DNA of 45,238 nt from the NCBI RefSeq assembly GCF_001559865.1, contig NZ_LOHE01000042.1:1-45238 (forward strand). The letters run 5' to 3'. Position 1 is the first letter of the stretch. Each line of letters opens with the position of its first letter. The position numbers and the translations under genes were made by a program. Positions 15,953 through 24,948 of the stretch are shown one piece after another. The notes below the pieces were generated by a model. That model saw only the letters and a list, made by a program, of their open reading frames with translations, was not told where the DNA came from and ran no database searches. The stretch comes from Abyssisolibacter fermentans (GTDB lineage: Bacteria > Bacillota > Clostridia > Tissierellales > MCWD3).

Positions 15953-17359
15953 ATGAATAAAAAAGAAGGAGTACATACTATTAAAACTGAAGAATTATTA
16001 AATATGTTTTTTAAAATAAATAACATTCAAAAATATAATATTGGACAATTATCAGTTATTGAATTATTTAACTATATAATCAAATTAGAAGACTATATTA
16101 ATTTAAATGAAGATATTTTAAAAGGTGTAGAAAGTGAATACACAAATATTTTGAGCATAAGAGATACTTTTTTGAATTATATAAAAAAATTATACAAGGT
16201 TGATAGTACAAAAAAATTTGATATTGAACAGATTAAATATTATAAAATTGTTAGAGATAATATTAGAGAATTAAGTTTTTTGTTATCCATATATATAAAC
16301 GAAATAGATTATTATAATGAGATACTTTTAAGTATTATAAGAAGAAGGTCTAATAATATAAACAAAAATAATAAAACGGATATTTTCGTTTTATGTAGTC
16401 ATCTCAAGAATAAATACTATAATAATCCTAAAATGGTTGAAACATACATACCTGAAATAATAAATGTTATTCCATTATATCTAGCTAAAGATAAATATTT
16501 TAGTTTAGTAAGAAATGGTTTGAGAAAAAGTATGTTAAAAAAATCAAATAAATTTTGTGAAACAATGATTTCTACGTATAAATATTTTTTTAACGGACAC
16601 TTGCACCCAAAATATGGTATAAAATTCGAAAAGTATTTTTTTTATGTTGAAGAATTAAAAATGATTAAATTTAAGGAATTATCATACGAAGCAGCATTAA
16701 ATAAACATGAAGAAATTTTACGAATTTCAGATGAAATGAATAATATCTCAGAAATTATAAGAATTTTAGGACTTATAATTAATAGATTCATAATATTATC
16801 TATGATAGACGTAGAATATGGTTTAAGTGATTTATATAATAAAAAGCCATACTTATTAAACATATTAGAAATAGAAAAAAGTAAAGAACGAGATAGGTAT
16901 ATTCAGCAGAACAACAAATATATAAATAAGCTTAATCATGAAATCAAGAAGAAAAATATAGAACTAAGCAAAATAATTAATGAATTGATAAGTAGAAAAA
17001 TTAACAATGAAAAAATATTGAATGAAATAAATAAAACGGAGCATTTGCTTGCATATTATAAGGATGAAATTATCCAACCTGAAGAGTTTATTATTTCAGA
17101 AGATAATAATAATTTAGTAAATAAAGAGTATTTAGAATTGTTAATAGATAATTTTATTGATTATATATTAAGAAGTATTTCTAAAATGAATAAAAATGAG
17201 AAAAAAAACAGAATGAAAAAGTTATTGTCATTAATAAGTATACCGTTTGATACAATAGATGAATTTGTAGATTATATAAAATACTCACTAGAAATGTGTA
17301 GTGATAAAGAGGATTTAAAATATTATATTGAATTGATTTATACTATTATAGATAAATAA
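15953..17359 (+). CDS. Hypothetical helical protein (468 aa)
   Basis: ATG start behind GAAGGTGATT. The product is large, very rich in Lys, Asn, Ile and Glu, with no signal peptide or membrane helix. Residues ~305-355 form a strongly charged coiled coil (KERDRYIQQNNKYINKLNHE and following). Predicted mostly alpha-helical throughout. No catalytic motif is recognisable and I do not know the family. It stands alone between a repeat element and a long palindromic terminator, and its composition (low GC even for this window) would fit a fast-evolving or acquired gene. Confidence 0.65.
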   Translation: MNKKEGVHTIKTEELLNMFFKINNIQKYNIGQLSVIELFNYIIKLEDYINLNEDILKGVESEYTNILSIRDTFLNYIKKLYKVDSTKKFDIEQIKYYKIVRDNIRELSFLLSIYINEIDYYNEILLSIIRRRSNNINKNNKTDIFVLCSHLKNKYYNNPKMVETYIPEIINVIPLYLAKDKYFSLVRNGLRKSMLKKSNKFCETMISTYKYFFNGHLHPKYGIKFEKYFFYVEELKMIKFKELSYEAALNKHEEILRISDEMNNISEIIRILGLIINRFIILSMIDVEYGLSDLYNKKPYLLNILEIEKSKERDRYIQQNNKYINKLNHEIKKKNIELSKIINELISRKINNEKILNEINKTEHLLAYYKDEIIQPEEFIISEDNNNLVNKEYLELLIDNFIDYILRSISKMNKNEKKNRMKKLLSLISIPFDTIDEFVDYIKYSLEMCSDKEDLKYYIELIYTIIDK

Positions 17360-17388
17360 AATATAAAATTTTAAAAGTTAATAATATA

Positions 17389-17442
17389 AAGAGGCCATCA
17401 TGAAATAATAATGATATCATTATTATTTCATGATGGCCTCTT
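17389..17442. terminator. Long perfect palindrome, terminator
   Basis: 54-bp perfect palindrome (27 bp per arm) starting AAGAGGCCATCATGAAAT, 29 bases after the stop of the preceding gene and followed by TATTG. The length and perfection exceed an ordinary terminator. It shares no sequence with the dispersed repeat family. Confidence 0.65.
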
Positions 17443-17579
17443 ATTGTATTGAAAACAAAAAATGAAAAAATATTTTTGAAGTTTTTGAATTTCAATTTAA
17501 AGTTTAAATAACATAGTATTATTTTGGATAAAAAAACTGTTTACTGTTCATAATATAAGAGTAGTTAGGAGGGATTAAG

Positions 17580-18539
17580 TTGAAAGTGGGAATACCTAGA
17601 GGGCTTTTGTATTATGATTATGTAAGCCTTTGGAAAACTTTTTTTGAGGAACTTGGCGTAGATGTTATTGTTTCTGATAAAAGTAATAAAAAAATATTAA
17701 CTGATGGAGTATCAAAATGTATAGATGATGCTTGTTTACCTGTTAAACTTTTTCATGGGCAAGTTATGAATTTAAAGGATAGAGTTGATTATATATTTAT
17801 CCCTAAAATAATAAGTGTAGAGAAAAAAACATATCAATGTCCTAAGATACTTGGATTACCATCTATGGTTAAGCATTCGGTAAAAGATTTACCTGAAATA
17901 ATTGATGTAGAGGTAAATTTGAGAAAACAGTTATATAAAGCAGCAATTTTAAAACTTGGGGGAAAATTCACACATAATATTAGCAAAATTAGAAAGGCCT
18001 ATAATAATGGTTTAATGGATCTAAAACGATATGAAGATAAATTTCAAAATAAAATGTTGTCTCATGCTATGGATGCTAATATAAGCAATTATAATCATTC
18101 TACTAAAATCATGGTTGCAGGACACTCATATAATATATATGATGAATATCTTAATATGGGATTAATAAACAAGCTAAGTAAAGAAAAAGTGCATATTATA
18201 ACACCAGAAATGTTATCAAAGCACAGAGATGAATATATTAATCAAATTAAGAGAAAAATTTTTTGGTCAGCAGGAAACAAAATAGTTGGCACATGTTTTT
18301 ATGCAATAGAAAAAAATTTGGTAGATGGAATAATATATCTATCATCATTTGGTTGTGGCTTGGATTCAATAATTATAGATATAATTCAACGAAAATGTAT
18401 AAAAAATAAGGTTCCATTTACAGTTCTTGTAATAGATGAACATTCTGGTGAGGCTGGATTTAACACTAGACTAGAAGCTTTTCTAGATATGTTAGAATGG
18501 AGGAAAAATTATGAAAATAACATTTCCACACATGGGTAA
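17580..18539 (+). CDS. Acyl-CoA dehydratase activase-related protein (DUF2229), subunit 1
   Basis: Protein of 319 residues, TTG start behind AGGAGGGA. The start MKVGIPRGLLYYDY, the CIDDACLPVKLFHG motif and the GCGLDSIIID and VIDEHSGEAGFNTRLEAFLD segments are typical of the DUF2229 / 2-hydroxyglutaryl-CoA dehydratase D-component-like family. These proteins carry conserved cysteines (here C47, C52 and others) thought to hold an iron-sulfur cluster. In many anaerobes the same domains are fused in one long polypeptide with an activase ATPase. Here they are three overlapping genes. It likely forms a complex with the next two products. Target enzyme unknown. Confidence 0.8.
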   Translation: MKVGIPRGLLYYDYVSLWKTFFEELGVDVIVSDKSNKKILTDGVSKCIDDACLPVKLFHGQVMNLKDRVDYIFIPKIISVEKKTYQCPKILGLPSMVKHSVKDLPEIIDVEVNLRKQLYKAAILKLGGKFTHNISKIRKAYNNGLMDLKRYEDKFQNKMLSHAMDANISNYNHSTKIMVAGHSYNIYDEYLNMGLINKLSKEKVHIITPEMLSKHRDEYINQIKRKIFWSAGNKIVGTCFYAIEKNLVDGIIYLSSFGCGLDSIIIDIIQRKCIKNKVPFTVLVIDEHSGEAGFNTRLEAFLDMLEWRKNYENNISTHG

Positions 18540-19617
18540 TGCATATATTGGTGCAAAGGCAGTAGTAGAAGATTTAGGTTACGAGGTTATAATTCCTCCA
18601 AAATGCAATAAAAAAACTTTAGAAATAGGTACGAAATATTCACCAGAAACTATATGTTTACCACTAAAAATTAATATTGGGAACTACATAGAGAGTATTA
18701 AAAGAGGTGCTGATACAATATTAATTACAGGTAGTCGAGGACCTTGTAGATTTGGTTTATATTCGGTTATAGAAGAAGAGATACTTAAGGATTTGGGTTA
18801 TAACGTTAATTTTATAGTTGTTGACCCGCCAAGCAGTGGTAATAAAAATATAATTGCAAATACAGGAAAGCTAAGTACAAAAAATAAAATTGATATCGTA
18901 AAATGTTTTTTAAAAGGCAAGCATATTGTATATATGGCTGATGAACTTACAAAGTTATCAAATAGAAAAAGAGCTTATGCAAGTAATAAACGTGAAATAG
19001 ATAAAATAATGGATGACTATATGAATAGAGTAGAAAATTGTAAAGGTTCTAGGGAAATAATTAAGAATATAACAAAAACTGCAAAGTATTTAGATAGAAT
19101 AAAAGAAAATTCTAAAGATGTTATTAAAATAGGAATAGTTGGTGAAATATATAGTGTAATAGAGCCATTTGTTAATTTAGAGATTGAAAGAAAATTAGGT
19201 AATTTTAATGTATTAGTTCATAGATATCATTCTCCAAGTGCATGGGTAGAAAATCATCTTACCGTAAAATCACTATTAGGCATGAGTCAAGAAAGAGAAA
19301 TATTAAAAGCAGCAAGACCATATTTAAAAACATTGGTAGGAGGTCATGGAAGAGAGACAGTGGGAGGGAGTGTGTTATATGCTCAAAACGGATATGATGG
19401 TATTATTCAGATTTATCCGTTTGGTTGTATGCCTGAAATTGTTGCAGCAAGTATATTACCTTCAATTGGACAGAAATATAACATACCTATCATGACTTTT
19501 ATAGTTGATGAGATGACTGGTGAAGCTGGATATCTCACAAGAATAGAAGCTTTTGTAGATTTATTAAGAAATAGAAAGGAGAAGATTAACAGTGGAAAAT
19601 CTATATCTTGGGGTTGA
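18511..19617 (+). CDS. Acyl-CoA dehydratase activase-related protein (DUF2229), subunit 2
   Basis: Protein of 368 residues. ATG at 18511 with GGAGGAAAAATT upstream; the gene overlaps the previous one by 29 bases. It resembles the first subunit: MKITFPHMGNAYIGAKAVVE at the N-terminus, SPETICLPLKINIGNY with a conserved Cys, TGSRGPCRFGLY with another Cys, and a C-terminal PFGCMPEIVAASILPSIG and VDEMTGEAGYLTRIEAFVDL. The parallel end motifs (VIDEHSGEAG vs VDEMTGEAG) show that the two subunits are paralogues. Probably an iron-sulfur partner of the activase encoded next. Confidence 0.8.
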   Translation: MKITFPHMGNAYIGAKAVVEDLGYEVIIPPKCNKKTLEIGTKYSPETICLPLKINIGNYIESIKRGADTILITGSRGPCRFGLYSVIEEEILKDLGYNVNFIVVDPPSSGNKNIIANTGKLSTKNKIDIVKCFLKGKHIVYMADELTKLSNRKRAYASNKREIDKIMDDYMNRVENCKGSREIIKNITKTAKYLDRIKENSKDVIKIGIVGEIYSVIEPFVNLEIERKLGNFNVLVHRYHSPSAWVENHLTVKSLLGMSQEREILKAARPYLKTLVGGHGRETVGGSVLYAQNGYDGIIQIYPFGCMPEIVAASILPSIGQKYNIPIMTFIVDEMTGEAGYLTRIEAFVDLLRNRKEKINSGKSISWG

Positions 19618-20563
19618 TCTTGGGTCAGTTAGTACAAATATTGTTTTGATAGATGAAAATTTAAATGTAGTAAAAAAATATTACCTTAGAACTATGGGTA
19701 AACCAATAGTTGTACTTCAAGAGGGAATGAAATTAATAGAAGATGAAGCAAGATATATAAAAGGAGTAGGAACAACAGGAAGTGGTAGATATTTAGCAAG
19801 TGCTATGTTAAGAGCTGATATAGTGAAGAATGAAATAACAACTCACGCAATTGCTGCTATAAACATTAAGTCTAATGTTAGAACGATATTAGAAATAGGT
19901 GGTCAAGATTCAAAGATAGTAATTCTAAGAGATGGTGTGGTACAGGATTTTGCAATGAATACTGTATGTGCTGCAGGTACTGGTTCTTTTTTAGACAGGC
20001 AGGCTGCAAGATTAGGAGTTAAAATTGAAGATTTTGGACAGCTAGCATTAAAATCAAAAACATCTGTAAGAATTGCAGGTAGATGCGCTGTTTTTGCAGA
20101 ATCTGATATGATACATAAACAGCAATTAGGACACAGCCAAGAAGATATTATAAATGGATTATGTGAAGCTTTAGTTAGAAATTATTTAAATAATGTTGGA
20201 AAAGGGAAAAAAATACAGGAACCAATTTTCTTTCAAGGTGGTGTTGCTGCTAATATAGGTATAAAGAAAGCTTTTGAAAAATCTCTAAATGCTGAAATAT
20301 ATGTTCCACAAAATTATGATGTTATGGGAGCTATAGGTTCAGCAATATTAGCAAAAGAAAAAGTTGCAAAAGATCAAAAAACTAACTTTAAGAGTGATGC
20401 AGTATTTAACAATGCATTTGTAGTCCATGGATTTGAGTGTAATCATTGCTCAAACATGTGTGAAGTTATAGAAATTTTGAGAAATAAGAAAGTGATAGCT
20501 AGATGGGGAGATAAATGTGGTAGATGGAGTAATTTAATAACGGATAATCAAGAATTGGCATAG
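19592..20563 (+). CDS. 2-hydroxyacyl-CoA dehydratase activase (HgdC/BadF-type ATPase)
   Basis: Protein of 323 residues, GTG start overlapping the previous gene by 26 bases, RBS AAAGGAGAAG. The ASKHA-fold ATPase motifs are LGVDLGSVSTNIVLI (phosphate 1), EIGGQDSKIVIL (phosphate 2) and a C-terminal adenosine motif (FFQGGVAANIGIKKAFE). The cluster-binding region NTVCAAGTGSFLD (C126) and AGRCAVFAESD (C165) supplies two Cys per monomer for the dimer-bridging [4Fe-4S] cluster. It is longer than HgdC (about 260), with a C-terminal tail carrying CNHCSNMC and DKCGRW, perhaps a second cluster. The family uses ATP to inject an electron into a dehydratase or reductase. No dehydratase gene is in the window. 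Confidence 0.9.
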   Translation: MENLYLGVDLGSVSTNIVLIDENLNVVKKYYLRTMGKPIVVLQEGMKLIEDEARYIKGVGTTGSGRYLASAMLRADIVKNEITTHAIAAINIKSNVRTILEIGGQDSKIVILRDGVVQDFAMNTVCAAGTGSFLDRQAARLGVKIEDFGQLALKSKTSVRIAGRCAVFAESDMIHKQQLGHSQEDIINGLCEALVRNYLNNVGKGKKIQEPIFFQGGVAANIGIKKAFEKSLNAEIYVPQNYDVMGAIGSAILAKEKVAKDQKTNFKSDAVFNNAFVVHGFECNHCSNMCEVIEILRNKKVIARWGDKCGRWSNLITDNQELA

Positions 20564-20590
20564 AATTGAAACAAATATTGATAATAGGAG

Positions 20591-20637
20591 ACTGTCTCAA
20601 ATTAGAAAGTATTTTCTAATTTGAGACAGTTTTTTTG
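20591..20637 (+). terminator. Rho-independent terminator of the activase operon
   Basis: 18-bp perfect stem ACTGTCTCAAATTAGAAA paired with its inverse across a GTAT loop, followed by seven or more T residues. Confidence 0.9.
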
Positions 20638-20842
20638 TATTGAAGCTGCTGAATAAAATATGGTATATATGTATAACAAAAAGGAGAGATGAAAGAATCT
20701 AAGAATCATTGCACGAATTATTTTTTTAGTAGAAGTGACTCAAAATTGTTCCTTAATAGTTATCAATCAATAATTTAGGTTTAATATTATATTATCTAAA
20801 TTTATGTTATAATGGTTTCATAAAATAAGGAAAGGTTGATAT

Positions 20843-21286
20843 ATGTTGATTGATAGCTTTAAAGATAAACCCATTGTAAATACCTTGAAAAGAGGCATAA
20901 TCAAAGGTATCAAAACGACTTGGTTACTTACAAAGGTAATAGTTCCAATTCATTTTCTTATAGTTTTTTTAAAGTATATACATATTCTAAATAAGATTTC
21001 TTTGATTTTTGAACCTTTTATGAAAATATTTGGATTACCAGGGGAAGCATCATTAGTTTTAGTATTTGGGAATATTTTAAATATATATGCAGCTATAGGA
21101 GCTATGACTTCTTTGACATTAACTGCTAAGCAAGCAACGATAATTGCGGTTATGTTGTCTTTTTCACATAGTTTACCTGTTGAAAGTGCTGTAGCTAAAA
21201 AAACAGGTATAAGTGTACTGATTGTTATTGCTATAAGATTGTCTTTATCTATAATTTCAGGTATAGCTTTGAATATTATATTATAG
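20843..21286 (+). CDS. Gate-domain membrane protein (nucleoside recognition type), first half
   Basis: Protein of 147 residues with four or so membrane segments. It contains the Gate/nucleoside-recognition pattern (FGLPGEASLVLVFGNILNIYAAIGAM and SFSHSLPVESAVAKKTG) seen in SpmA/SpmB and in nucleoside transporters. RBS AAGGAAAGG. The next gene encodes a second protein of the same size and fold 85 bases downstream, so the pair likely forms one transporter-like unit. Pairs of this kind are common in Clostridia; substrate is unknown. Confidence 0.75.
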   Translation: MLIDSFKDKPIVNTLKRGIIKGIKTTWLLTKVIVPIHFLIVFLKYIHILNKISLIFEPFMKIFGLPGEASLVLVFGNILNIYAAIGAMTSLTLTAKQATIIAVMLSFSHSLPVESAVAKKTGISVLIVIAIRLSLSIISGIALNIIL

Positions 21287-21371
21287 TTTAATGATGCAAA
21301 TATAAATTTTGCAAAACAATAAGATAGAATGGTTTCACAATAGATGGTAATAAAGGTTAGGGTGATTAATG

Positions 21372-21830
21372 ATGGACTTATTTATAACTTATTTTAAAGA
21401 GGTTTTAGGATTAAGCTTTAGTACAATAATAACTATGGCTAAAATTATAATACCCCTTATGATAGTTACTGAAATACTAAAAGATTTAAATGTCTTAGAT
21501 AAAATATCGAATTATTGTAAACCAATATCAAAAATACTAAATATTTCAGACAAATCAATATTTCCTTTGGTAATAGGTTTGATATTGGGATTATCTTACG
21601 GTGCAGGTATTATTATAAACAGTAGTCAAGAAGGAGAACTTTCAAAAAAAGATTTATACCTTTTGATGATATTTTTAATAGCTTGTCATTCAGTATTTGA
21701 GGATACATTGCTGTTTGCAACTATAGGAGCAAATGGATATATTTTATTAAGCTTTAGGTTAGTTATAGCGTTTTTATTGACTTACATAGTAGGAAAATTT
21801 ATTGTGAAAAATAAAAAAATTATAAAGTAA
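21372..21830 (+). CDS. Gate-domain membrane protein, second half
   Basis: 152 residues from the ATG at 21372; the ATG at 21369 is equally readable, but GGGTG is then only 4 bases away. Membrane segments with GLILGLSYGAGIIINSSQEG and FLIACHSVFEDTLLFATIGAN, again Gate-domain features (the HS.FEDT motif parallels HSLPVES in the partner). Probably co-transcribed with the preceding gene. Confidence 0.75.
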   Translation: MDLFITYFKEVLGLSFSTIITMAKIIIPLMIVTEILKDLNVLDKISNYCKPISKILNISDKSIFPLVIGLILGLSYGAGIIINSSQEGELSKKDLYLLMIFLIACHSVFEDTLLFATIGANGYILLSFRLVIAFLLTYIVGKFIVKNKKIIK

Positions 21831-21977
21831 CTATCATGAAGTACTTATTAAAAAAATAAAAGAATATTACATTTTAATAAAAAATATCTATTTTATAAAA
21901 GGAAAAAAATAAGTTTATGTCGAAGTAAATAATAGTTGAAATAGATGAACGTTAATATAATATAAGTAGGTGATATT

Positions 21978-23030
21978 TTGAAGCATATTGGAATGGGTGA
22001 TGCTAGACAGGGAATGGTGTTGAGTAAAGATTCAATAAATGAAGTTACAGGAATTACTGTATTAACAAAAGGAACTGTTTTGAATCAAAATCTTATACTA
22101 CATATGAAAAATATGGGTATAGATAATATCTATATTATTGATGAAACTTACAGTGATGAAGAAAAAATAAAAAAACGTGGGGAGAAGGCAAAAACTTTTG
22201 TGGAGAATCATAGTAAGCTTAACGGTAAAGCTAAAAAAGTTTTTGAAGACGTGAAAATTGGAAAAAAAATACTCGTTTCTGAAATTAATAATGAAGCTGA
22301 TGAAATTATTTCAGAGTTGTACAGTAGCGATAATATACTTGCTAAATTAAGACAGATAAAGGACGATAATGATTATACTTTCAAACATTCGATAAATGTT
22401 TCAATACTATCGACAATGGTAGGAAAATGGTTGAGTTTTTCTAAAGTTGAAATGAAGCAATTATTTATGGCTGGATTATTTCATGATATTGGCAAATTGA
22501 AAATATCAGCAGATATTATAAATAAACCAGATAAGCTAGATAAAAGAGAAACTGAGATTATAAAAAAACATCCTGTTTACGGATATGAGCTTTTATCAAA
22601 TACTGTTGGTATAAGCAAAAATGTAATGTATGGTGTGTTACAACATCATGAAAGGGAAGATGGTTCTGGATATCCTTTTGGATTAAAAAGTGATAAAATT
22701 CATGAATTTGCTAAGATCATAGCTGTTTGTGATGTTTTTGATGCAATGACGTCTTCAAGAGTATATAGAAATAAAATTTCGCCATTCAAAGTTGCTGAGC
22801 AGATTTCACATGATAGCTTTGGAGTACTTAATCCTAAAATATCATTACTATTTTTAAAAAATATATCAGCTTTTTATGTTGGCAATATAGTTAAACTAAA
22901 CAACGGTGAAATAGGGGAAATTGTATATGTTGATAAGAATAATCCTACAAGACCTGTTGTAAAAGTTGATGATATTTTTTGTGATTTAATGAAGGCTAAA
23001 GATATAGAAATAATGGATGTCATAGATTAA
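21978..23030 (+). CDS. HD-GYP domain cyclic-di-GMP phosphodiesterase
   Basis: Protein of 350 residues, TTG start behind TAGGTGAT. Residues ~1-60 form a small N-terminal domain common in clostridial HD-GYP proteins (GMVLSKDSINEVTGITVLTKG). The catalytic domain spans ~115-300: HSINVSIL, the metal-binding HDIGK (169-173), KHPVYGYELL, the diagnostic HHEREDGSGYP (223-233) and CDVFDAMTSSRVYR. All HD-GYP metal ligands appear present, so it should hydrolyse c-di-GMP, giving pGpG or GMP. The last ~60 residues are a small beta-rich tail (NNGEIGEIVYVDKNNPTRPVV). No GGDEF partner is nearby. Regulates motility or attachment by inference. Confidence 0.9.
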   Translation: MKHIGMGDARQGMVLSKDSINEVTGITVLTKGTVLNQNLILHMKNMGIDNIYIIDETYSDEEKIKKRGEKAKTFVENHSKLNGKAKKVFEDVKIGKKILVSEINNEADEIISELYSSDNILAKLRQIKDDNDYTFKHSINVSILSTMVGKWLSFSKVEMKQLFMAGLFHDIGKLKISADIINKPDKLDKRETEIIKKHPVYGYELLSNTVGISKNVMYGVLQHHEREDGSGYPFGLKSDKIHEFAKIIAVCDVFDAMTSSRVYRNKISPFKVAEQISHDSFGVLNPKISLLFLKNISAFYVGNIVKLNNGEIGEIVYVDKNNPTRPVVKVDDIFCDLMKAKDIEIMDVID

Positions 23031-23089
23031 ACAAGATTAATAATAAAAATTTAAACACTATATTACATATTATAATTGACGTAAATAAA

Positions 23090-23116
23090 TGAGGTAATTG
23101 ATAAACAATTACCTCA
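23090..23116. terminator. Bidirectional terminator
   Basis: TGAGGTAATTG / CAATTACCTCA, an 11-bp perfect stem with a 5-base loop between the convergent HD-GYP and asparaginase genes; the asparaginase stop codon is at its right edge. Confidence 0.75.
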
Positions 23117-24106
23117 TTATATATATATATCATTTTCAAACATTTCTCTAATAGTATCAATATTATTACTAAAGTTTAAAGCTAATAATAGCTTTATTCT
23201 AGCTTTTTGTCCTGGAAGATTATCACCAAATATAACGCCATATTTTCTTAATTCTTTACCAGCACCAGGATATCCATAAGTATCCAAAACTCTACCTGTA
23301 TGACATCTTGAAACAATAACCACTGCGAGCCCCTTTAGTAGTGCGTTTTTTATACCTTCAACCATACCAATAGGTACATTACCTCGTCCTAATGCTTCTA
23401 TAACAATGCCTTTATACCCTGATTCTATACAGAAATCTATAATATCAGAATCCATACCTGATGCACATTTTATTAACGCTACTTTTGCTGTGATTTCTTT
23501 TATATCTATATGCATGTGATTTTTCGTTTTTCTATAAAATAGTACCTCGTCATTATCTACAATACCTAGTGGACCAAATTGTGGAGATTTAAATGTATTT
23601 AATGATAAAGTATTGGTTTTAGTAACTTCGCTAGCTGCATTTACTTCATTGTTCATAACGACTAAAACACCTCTATTACATGAATCATCGCATATAGCAG
23701 TACATATGGCAGCGGATAGATTACTAGGACCATCATAACCCAATTCAGAGCCGTTACGCATGGCTCCAACAACAATAACAGGCTTAATACATTTCACAGT
23801 TAAGTCTAGAAAGTATGCAGTTTCTTCTAAAGTATCAGTTCCATGAGTTATTACAATACCTGTAATATCTTCTCTTAATATAATTTCATTAACCAGTTTA
23901 GATAGCTCTAACATTATTTCAGGTGTTACATGAGGTCCTGGTAACTGTGAAAAATTCACAATTTCAATATCAGCATATTTTTCGATGTTTGTTACCATAG
24001 ACATAATTTCTTCGCTAGTAAGCATTGGAATTGCAGCATTTATTCTTGGATCTACCTTCATGGATATTGTTCCACCAGTAAAAATAACTGCTACCTTTTT
24101 TTTCAT
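23117..24106 (-). CDS. Asparaginase
   Basis: Protein of 329 residues that hydrolyses asparagine to aspartate and ammonia. The two catalytic threonine motifs are present: FTGGTISM (residues ~9-16) and VITHGTDTLEETAYFLDLT (~85-105), with AMRNGSELGYDGPSNL between domains and the C-terminal domain ending in the GRVLDTYGYPGAGKEL region. There is no signal peptide, so it should be cytoplasmic. RBS AAAGGGGG lies 7 bases before the ATG. It is monocistronic between terminators. Asparaginase, glutamine synthetase and agmatine deiminase all concern nitrogen supply, but they are separate units. Confidence 0.92.
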   Translation of the reverse strand: MKKKVAVIFTGGTISMKVDPRINAAIPMLTSEEIMSMVTNIEKYADIEIVNFSQLPGPHVTPEIMLELSKLVNEIILREDITGIVITHGTDTLEETAYFLDLTVKCIKPVIVVGAMRNGSELGYDGPSNLSAAICTAICDDSCNRGVLVVMNNEVNAASEVTKTNTLSLNTFKSPQFGPLGIVDNDEVLFYRKTKNHMHIDIKEITAKVALIKCASGMDSDIIDFCIESGYKGIVIEALGRGNVPIGMVEGIKNALLKGLAVVIVSRCHTGRVLDTYGYPGAGKELRKYGVIFGDNLPGQKARIKLLLALNFSNNIDTIREMFENDIYI

Positions 24107-24240
24107 AATAAATCCCCCTTTATAACTATCATTAAAACTTGTTTATTCATATATTTTGAAAAAAATACTGTGTATTAATAAAAATTGAACTGTTAAAAAA
24201 TTTTTATAACAGAACTATTTTAACATATATTTATGAAAAA

Positions 24241-24270
24241 CAAAAGAAGGCTCTTACGAGCCTTCTTTTG
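24241..24270. terminator. Terminator hairpin upstream of asparaginase
   Basis: CAAAAGAAGGCTC / GAGCCTTCTTTTG, 13-bp perfect stem with a TTAC loop and flanking A and T runs on both sides. It lies about 135 bases upstream of the asparaginase start on that strand, so it either ends transcription from the region before or acts as a leader attenuator. Confidence 0.7.
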
Positions 24271-24698
24271 TAAATCATGAACCGATACATAAATAAAACT
24301 GTTCAAAGGGGTATTGAAATATATTTCTAAGGTTACCAGGGGGATAACCATAATAAATTATAACAAATTTCGACATAATAATCAACAGGAAATTTATAAC
24401 AATTCATAATAGGTCATGCAAACCATGAAATATTAATATTATAAAATAAGGCAGTGCTATTGATGATTTACTACAACCCAAGCATTTTCACCTATATTAG
24501 TTCCAACTGGACCGATGATGATAAAAACAGTAGTTGATTTTTCATGAGCAGCCATGCTATAATTTTGATTCATCCTCTAGTAGTTTACAGAGATTATATC
24601 AGAACGGACTTCAGTTGGCAGAAGTTTTCCACGCTTAAAAATTAGGCGTAGGAATAAATATAGCCAAAATTTATGACATAATTAATTCTTATAAAAAG
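24271..24698. other. Low-information region between asparaginase and agmatine deiminase
   Basis: 428 bases. A short hairpin GGTTA...TAACC is near 24332-24350. No convincing large gene was found; a 38-codon minus-strand frame is listed separately. Confidence 0.4.
24457..24573 (-). CDS. Possible small protein (38 aa)
   Basis: The minus frame starts MNQNYSMAAHEKSTTVFIII and ends GENAWVVVNHQ. It reads like protein rather than noise (Gly-Pro-Val-Gly, Trp, few Asn/Lys runs), and its codons are richer in GC than the surroundings. However, the ribosome binding site (AGAGG touching the ATG) is poor. It may be a relic of a longer gene. Not recognised. Confidence 0.25.
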   Translation of the reverse strand: MNQNYSMAAHEKSTTVFIIIGPVGTNIGENAWVVVNHQ

Positions 24699-24731
24699 AA
24701 TACCCGTTTTGTTTATAACAAAACGGGTATT
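24699..24731 (-). terminator. Terminator of the agmatine deiminase gene
   Basis: AATACCCGTTTTG / CAAAACGGGTATT, 13-bp perfect stem with a 7-base loop, followed on the minus strand by CTTTTTATAAG. The aguA stop is 218 bases upstream, so the transcript has a long 3' region. Confidence 0.75.
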
Positions 24732-24948
24732 AGACATGTTACTTTGAATTAACACTTATTCATAATATGAATTTTGATTATTTTAGTCGAGAATACTGAA
24801 CTAAGACTTGTAAAACTATATGGTATAATAATTAAATATCAAATAGTCATTTCTTAAGTTGACAGCATTGATCTGACGTCCCCTTGTCAAAATATTTACT
24901 GGCGCTACTTATTCCTTAGGCGATAGTCAGTTATATACTTTAAAATCA
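24732..24948. other. 3' region of aguA with a possible insertion-element scrap
   Basis: 217 bases without a gene. On the minus strand a stretch around 24830-24895 reads TTGACAAGGGGACGTCAGAT and continues as an open frame LTRGRQINAVNLRNDYLIF with no start. Such isolated, comparatively GC-rich frames often belong to decayed insertion-sequence ends. Identity not established. Confidence 0.25.
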
